Assembly (NCBI GenBank): GCA_016295895.1
Contig: JAEDKI010000086.1
Span: 1 to 8,032, forward strand
From: Clostridiaceae bacterium
GTDB taxonomy: Bacteria; Bacillota; Clostridia; Oscillospirales; Acutalibacteraceae
Direction of reading: 5' to 3'
DNA: 8,032 bases
Under the pieces are notes generated by a model. It worked only from the letters and a program-made list of their open reading frames with translations, did not search any database and was not told the DNA's origin. Of this stretch, positions 5,106-8,032 are shown in pieces. How positions within the stretch are numbered: position 1 is the first letter of the stretch; each line of letters begins with the position of its first letter. Position numbers and translations under genes: made by a program.

Positions 5106-6125
5106 TTATTTGTTTGTGGTAACCGTTTCTGCGTTTGCGTAGGATTCGGGCATCTCCATGTTGAAAGAAGCAAGAACATCCGTGTTAACAACGGGAGTTG
5201 CATCGGAGATTGTCTTAACGGGCATATCTGCAAGCGAAGCGCCTTCAAGAGCGTCTGCCGCCATGTCGCCCGTTACCTTGCCGAGAGCAACATAATCGAT
5301 TGAAACGGAAGCAAGGCATCCGTTCTTAACCTGCTCAACCTCTGAGCCGTAAACGGGGATTCCTGCGGCGTTTGCTGCGTCAAGAACAACGGAAAGGTTG
5401 TTGACAACCTTGTTATCGGTGAAATTGTTGAGGCAGTCAACCTTTGCTGTCAGAGCAGCGGCGGCTGAGGGGATATCGGCGTCATTCTGAATGCTCTGAG
5501 GAACGATTTCGATGCCGTAGGGCTTTGCGGCTTCTTCAAGCAGAGCAAGCTGTGCGATTGAGTTAGCCTCGCTTGAAGTGTAAAGCACGCCGATTTTCTT
5601 GACATCGGGCTGCATTGAGGTTATGAGCTTGAGCTGAGCGTCCATGTCGAGAACATCCGATGTGCCCGAGCAGTTGTAACCGGGCTTTTCAAGGCTCTGA
5701 ACAAGGCCGACGGAAACGGGGTCTGAAACTGCGCAGAAAACAACGGGAATATCCTTGGCTTCGGCAGCCGCAAAAGCGGATGAAGCGGCGGGAGTTGCAA
5801 TGGCAATTATCATGTCGTAGCCCTGAGCGGCGAACTGACTTGCATATGTTGAGCAATCGGAATCGGCGGCTGAATCGGAGCCAATCTGACGGGTTATCTC
5901 AACTCTGTCACCGAAGCGGGCTTTGAGAGCCTGCTCAACGCCTGCATAGCAGTTGTCAAGCGAGGGATGGCTGATGTACTGAACAACGCCGACCTTGAAA
6001 GTATCGGCAGTATTTGCGGCTGAAGTGTCGGAAGTATCCGTTGCATCGGGAGTTTTGCTTCCGCAGGATGCGAAAAGGACAACCGAAAGAGCAAGAACGA
6101 GAAGAATTGATATAATTTTTTTCAT
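5106..6125 (-). CDS. trpX: ABC transporter substrate-binding lipoprotein, TrpX-like (tryptophan import)
   Basis: The 339-residue secreted lipoprotein belongs to the ABC substrate-binding family PF04392 (TrpX group). The N-terminus has a signal peptide, MKK then a hydrophobic core to residue 19, and a lipobox FASC with lipidated Cys21. A Thr/Ser/Asp-rich linker to about residue 42 follows, as is usual for surface-anchored binding proteins. The mature domain begins KVGVVQYISHPSLD, a motif of this family, and continues with two Rossmann-like lobes (IIAIATPAASS near 110; KKIGVLYTSSEANS near 178). It would capture tryptophan outside the membrane and deliver it to the permease. Start at 6125 supported by AAGGAG 9 nt upstream. 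It is the first large gene after the T-box leader and an 18-codon short frame. In this family other members may bind other ligands; the UGG specifier makes tryptophan the best choice. Confidence 0.9.
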   Translation of the reverse strand: MKKIISILLVLALSVVLFASCGSKTPDATDTSDTSAANTADTFKVGVVQYISHPSLDNCYAGVEQALKARFGDRVEITRQIGSDSAADSDCSTYASQFAAQGYDMIIAIATPAASSAFAAAEAKDIPVVFCAVSDPVSVGLVQSLEKPGYNCSGTSDVLDMDAQLKLITSMQPDVKKIGVLYTSSEANSIAQLALLEEAAKPYGIEIVPQSIQNDADIPSAAAALTAKVDCLNNFTDNKVVNNLSVVLDAANAAGIPVYGSEVEQVKNGCLASVSIDYVALGKVTGDMAADALEGASLADMPVKTISDATPVVNTDVLASFNMEMPESYANAETVTTNK

Positions 6126-6160
6126 GGTGATTATCTCCTTGAATATGATTTTTTTGAATT

Positions 6161-6217
6161 TTATTTGGCGGTTAAGAAATTATCAAGCTTTCGCCATCGT
6201 CTTTTCAAAATAAACAT
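6161..6217 (-). CDS. Putative 18-residue leader peptide upstream of trpX
   Basis: ATG at 6217 to TAA at 6161 encodes MFILKRRWRKLDNFLTAK. It is preceded by AAAGGAG with 7 nt spacing, a stronger ribosome site than most genes here. It lies after the T-box terminator and ends 35 nt before trpX, so it is transcribed only when the T-box reads through. One Trp codon (codon 8) is present, and the peptide is very basic. Pattern T-box plus short Trp-containing leader peptide plus gene is known from the Bacillus subtilis rtpA (anti-TRAP) operon, where Trp codons in the leader peptide control translation. Codons 13-15 contain TTTCTT, which could pair weakly with the AAGGAG of trpX. Translation and function are inferred; only the frame and ribosome site are seen. 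Confidence 0.5.
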   Translation of the reverse strand: MFILKRRWRKLDNFLTAK

Positions 6218-6236
6218 ATGCGTTCTCCTTTGTCTG

Positions 6237-6273
6237 AAAAATAAAAAATCTGCCCCACAAAACATGGGACAGA
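6237..6273 (-). terminator. T-box regulated intrinsic terminator
   Basis: Stem 6265-6273 / 6249-6257 (minus strand TCTGTCCCA / TGGGGCAGA, one G-U) with a 7-nt loop, then TTTTTTATTTTT. Its 5' arm TCTGTCCCA is also the 3' partner of the antiterminator, pairing with the TGGG and AGA flanking the T-box bulge. This is the switch: uncharged tRNA stabilises the antiterminator and prevents this stem. Confidence 0.92.
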
Positions 6274-6670
6274 ATAATTATCTGCGGTACCACCCAAATT
6301 CGTATGATTGGCATACGCTCTCAACCGTGTACTTACATACACTTGCGCTCTAACGGTCGCTCGCCGTCTCCCCTAACCTCAATCGGCTCGGTTCGCCCTC
6401 CGAAGTCCATTCACCCTCGCTGCCGTTACCGCAATCGCACCGTCTGCGGCTCTCTGGGTAACCGCTGATTTAATCAATCTTTCAATTCTCAACGGCTATT
6501 TTTCCGTCATTTAATGCCAAAAATACTCGTTAATACACAAAGTATTGCCTGCGTTTTTTGACATTTCTGACGAAAAACTATCTCGCTGATAATTGCAATC
6601 TGATTCAATCATCGATTACATAAACGCTTAAACGAAAGCTACTACTCTCCGTCACAGGTTTATTTGGTAT
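6249..6670 (-). ncRNA. T-box riboswitch, specifier UGG (tryptophan), with large Stem I insertion
   Basis: The minus strand contains the T-box sequence TGGGTGGTACCGCAG (6282-6296) next to a terminator. Upstream is a perfect 6-bp hairpin CGTATG/CATACG (6301-6317) in the place of Stem III. Stem I has the distal motif AGAGAG (6450-6455) and a terminal stem CCGCA/TGCGG with loop GACGGTGCGAT (6429-6449). The specifier loop pairs the 5' side AGTA (6643-6646) with GAA-TGG-A (6406-6412), closed below by GGAG (6647-6650) and CTTC. The specifier is therefore TGG (6407-6409), read by tRNA-Trp. When tRNA-Trp is uncharged it should bind specifier and bulge and allow transcription of the importer genes. The distance between AGTA and AGAGAG is about 190 nt, far more than usual; the extra part folds into one long arm, listed separately. 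The bulge TGGT would pair with A73 or wobble with G73. Confidence 0.92.
6467..6610 (-). repeat. 144-bp near-palindrome inserted in the 5' strand of T-box Stem I
   Basis: Arms of 43 nt (6568-6610 and 6467-6509) are imperfect inverted copies: for example GTTTTTCGTCA against TGACGGAAAAATAG, CAATTATCAGCG against CGTTGAGAATTG, GATTGAATCA against TGATTAAATC. The loop continues the arm with TGTCAAAAA (6555-6563) pairing TTTTTGGCA (6515-6523) and AATACT/AGTATT inside. In RNA it forms one arm between the specifier loop and the distal Stem I motif, so the T-box core may still assemble around it. It may be an old small inverted-repeat element or a lineage-specific Stem I expansion. Confidence 0.6.
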
Positions 6671-6676
6671 GCTGAA

Positions 6677-6705
6677 ATAATAGCACAACGGTTTTCGCTT
6701 GTCAA
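6677..6705 (-). promoter_or_regulatory. Sigma-A type promoter of the T-box/trpXYZ operon
   Basis: Minus strand perfect -35 TTGACA (6700-6705), 17-bp spacer, -10 TATTAT (6677-6682); start near 6670. The same hexamers and spacing occur in the tRNA-Val promoter at 84-112. Such strength without an operator fits a leader controlled by premature termination. It begins 18 bp after the MATE gene stop. Confidence 0.88.
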
Positions 6706-6722
6706 GGTTTTTTGAAAAATTT

Positions 6723-8032
6723 TCAGCCTGCCGCCGCTTTCGGTTCAAGCGACGCTTTCGTCTTTATTTTGTGTTTTTCGATAAAATAAAAAGCGAAGTG
6801 AACAAAGAAAGTTATGCTCCACGAAATCGGATAAGCCCAATAAAGATTGATGAGCGTGGGATTGAGCGGAAAGGCCGTGTAGATCCACAAAAGACGAAGT
6901 CCGCAGCCGCCGAGCAGAGAAATAATCATCGGCTCAAACGACCTGCCCATGCCTCTGAGCTGATTGCCGCCGACATCCATCAGAGAACAGAAGAAATAGA
7001 ACGGCATTATCAGCGCAAGCCTCTGCGCTCCGATTTCGATAACCGCAGGGTCTTTTGAGAATATGCCGACAATCGGTGCTCTGAAAAAGTAGCCGAATGC
7101 GCCCATTGAGCCGCCTATCAGAACGGTCAGAAGCAGACAGCGTGAATAGATTTTGCCGAGATTTTCATATTTCTTTGCGCCCATGTTCTGAGAAGAAAAT
7201 GTCATGGTCGTCTGCGAAACCGCATTGGTGCAGGTATAAATTATCGAATCGAAATTTGAGCCTGCGGCGATACCCGCCATGGCGGTTGAACCGAAAGAAT
7301 TGACCGTTGTCTGAATTATTACGTTTGAAATTGAGAACAGCGAATTCTGAATTCCCGCAGGAATGCCGACAATCAGTATTTTTGAAAGCTCTGTTTTGTG
7401 GAATCTGAGTTTTGAAATATGAAGCCTGCAGGCATTATCCATTCTCAGAAGTCTAAGGACAATCAGTATTGCGGAAACATACTGAGCAATTATCGTTGCC
7501 GCCGCAACTCCCGCAACATCCATATGAAACCAAATGACAAAAACGAGATTCAGCGCAACATTGATAAGCCCGGTAAAGGTCAGAATATAGAGAGGTCTCT
7601 GTGTGTCGCCGGTTGCTCTGACTATGCTTGCGCCGAAGTTAAAAATCAAAAGCCCCGGTGCGCCGAGGAAATAAATTTTCAGATAGAGCGTTGAAAGCGG
7701 AAGCACATCGCTCGGCGAATCCATGAGAATCAGAAGATTTTCCGACATAAAAAAGCCGAAAATCGCAACGAAGATTCCGCAAATAACGCTTAACGCCATT
7801 GCAGAATGAACGCAACGAAAAACGCTTTTTTCATTTCTCGCCCCGATATATTTTGCCGTCATAACTCCTGCACCCATTGACATGCCGAGAAAAAGGTTCA
7901 GCACGAGGTTAACAAGAGAGCCTGTTGCACCGACGGCGGCAAGAGATGTTCCGCCCGCAAATCTGCCGACTACGATAACATCCGCCGTGTTGTAAATCAT
8001 CTGAAGCAGACCCGTAAATATCAGAGGAACGG
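6723..8032 (-). CDS. MATE family efflux transporter, partial (5' end outside window)
   Basis: The gene enters at the right edge and ends at a TGA at 6723. The first complete codons read VPLIFTGLLQ and run into MIYNTADVIVVGRFAGGTSLAAVGA, the conserved first transmembrane region of MATE (NorM/DinF-like) antiporters. The coding frame thus continues past the internal ATG at 8000 to the window edge; about 10-20 residues plus the start are missing. The visible ~435 residues have the many hydrophobic helices and the internal duplication of the family: the second half starts again near GIPAGIQNSLFSISNVIIQT and AGIAAGSNFDSI, parallel to the first. MATE proteins export drugs or metabolites with Na+ or H+ import across the cell membrane; the substrate here is unknown. 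It ends in KTKASLEPKAAAG. No clear terminator lies between it and the T-box promoter, so some read-through into that leader is possible. Confidence 0.93.
   Translation of the reverse strand, partial: VPLIFTGLLQMIYNTADVIVVGRFAGGTSLAAVGATGSLVNLVLNLFLGMSMGAGVMTAKYIGARNEKSVFRCVHSAMALSVICGIFVAIFGFFMSENLLILMDSPSDVLPLSTLYLKIYFLGAPGLLIFNFGASIVRATGDTQRPLYILTFTGLINVALNLVFVIWFHMDVAGVAAATIIAQYVSAILIVLRLLRMDNACRLHISKLRFHKTELSKILIVGIPAGIQNSLFSISNVIIQTTVNSFGSTAMAGIAAGSNFDSIIYTCTNAVSQTTMTFSSQNMGAKKYENLGKIYSRCLLLTVLIGGSMGAFGYFFRAPIVGIFSKDPAVIEIGAQRLALIMPFYFFCSLMDVGGNQLRGMGRSFEPMIISLLGGCGLRLLWIYTAFPLNPTLINLYWAYPISWSITFFVHFAFYFIEKHKIKTKASLEPKAAAG

Overview
The window looks like a chromosomal segment of a low-to-moderate GC, Gram-positive anaerobe of the class Clostridia, most like gut Oscillospiraceae/Ruminococcaceae. 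That placement is inference from gene families and leader style (YerC-type TrpR-like regulator, clostridial Rrf2 protein, T-box leader, trpXYZ-type transporter) and not from a marker gene. Every recognisable gene lies on the minus strand, so transcription runs from high to low coordinates.

Read in the direction of transcription: the 3' part of a MATE-family efflux gene enters from the right edge (8032-6723, 5' end outside). About 20 bp after its stop begins a consensus promoter for a roughly 545-nt leader. The leader holds a T-box riboswitch with a UGG (tryptophan) specifier and an intrinsic terminator, then an 18-codon open frame with a strong Shine-Dalgarno and one Trp codon. The leader feeds a three-gene ABC importer: lipoprotein (6125-5106), permease (5041-4094) and ATPase (4107-3334), closed by a terminator at 3292-3327. 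Gene order, protein families and the UGG specifier together point to the tryptophan importer TrpXYZ.

The 3333-2836 interval has no confident gene. It contains a good promoter (-35 TTGATA, 17 bp, -10 TATAAT) overlapped by a 27-bp palindrome, followed by short open frames that look like gene debris. Next is an Rrf2-family regulator (2835-2398) with its own promoter and three cysteines placed roughly as in IscR-type Fe-S regulators, then a terminator. Behind that terminator only the C-terminal ~45 codons of a TcdA/ThiF-type tRNA-modification gene remain, apparently a deletion relic.

From 2059 to 153 runs a compact three-gene unit from one promoter: a YerC-like HTH protein, a class I SAM methyltransferase and the redox chaperone HslO (Hsp33). 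At the left edge is a tRNA-Val(UAC) cut by the window boundary, with its own consensus promoter and a hairpin at the start of the precursor.

The most unusual material is in the tryptophan-transporter leader: a ~144-nt near-palindromic arm inserted in T-box Stem I, and the short translated-looking frame between the T-box terminator and trpX. No CRISPR array, transposase, prophage gene or defence system was seen.
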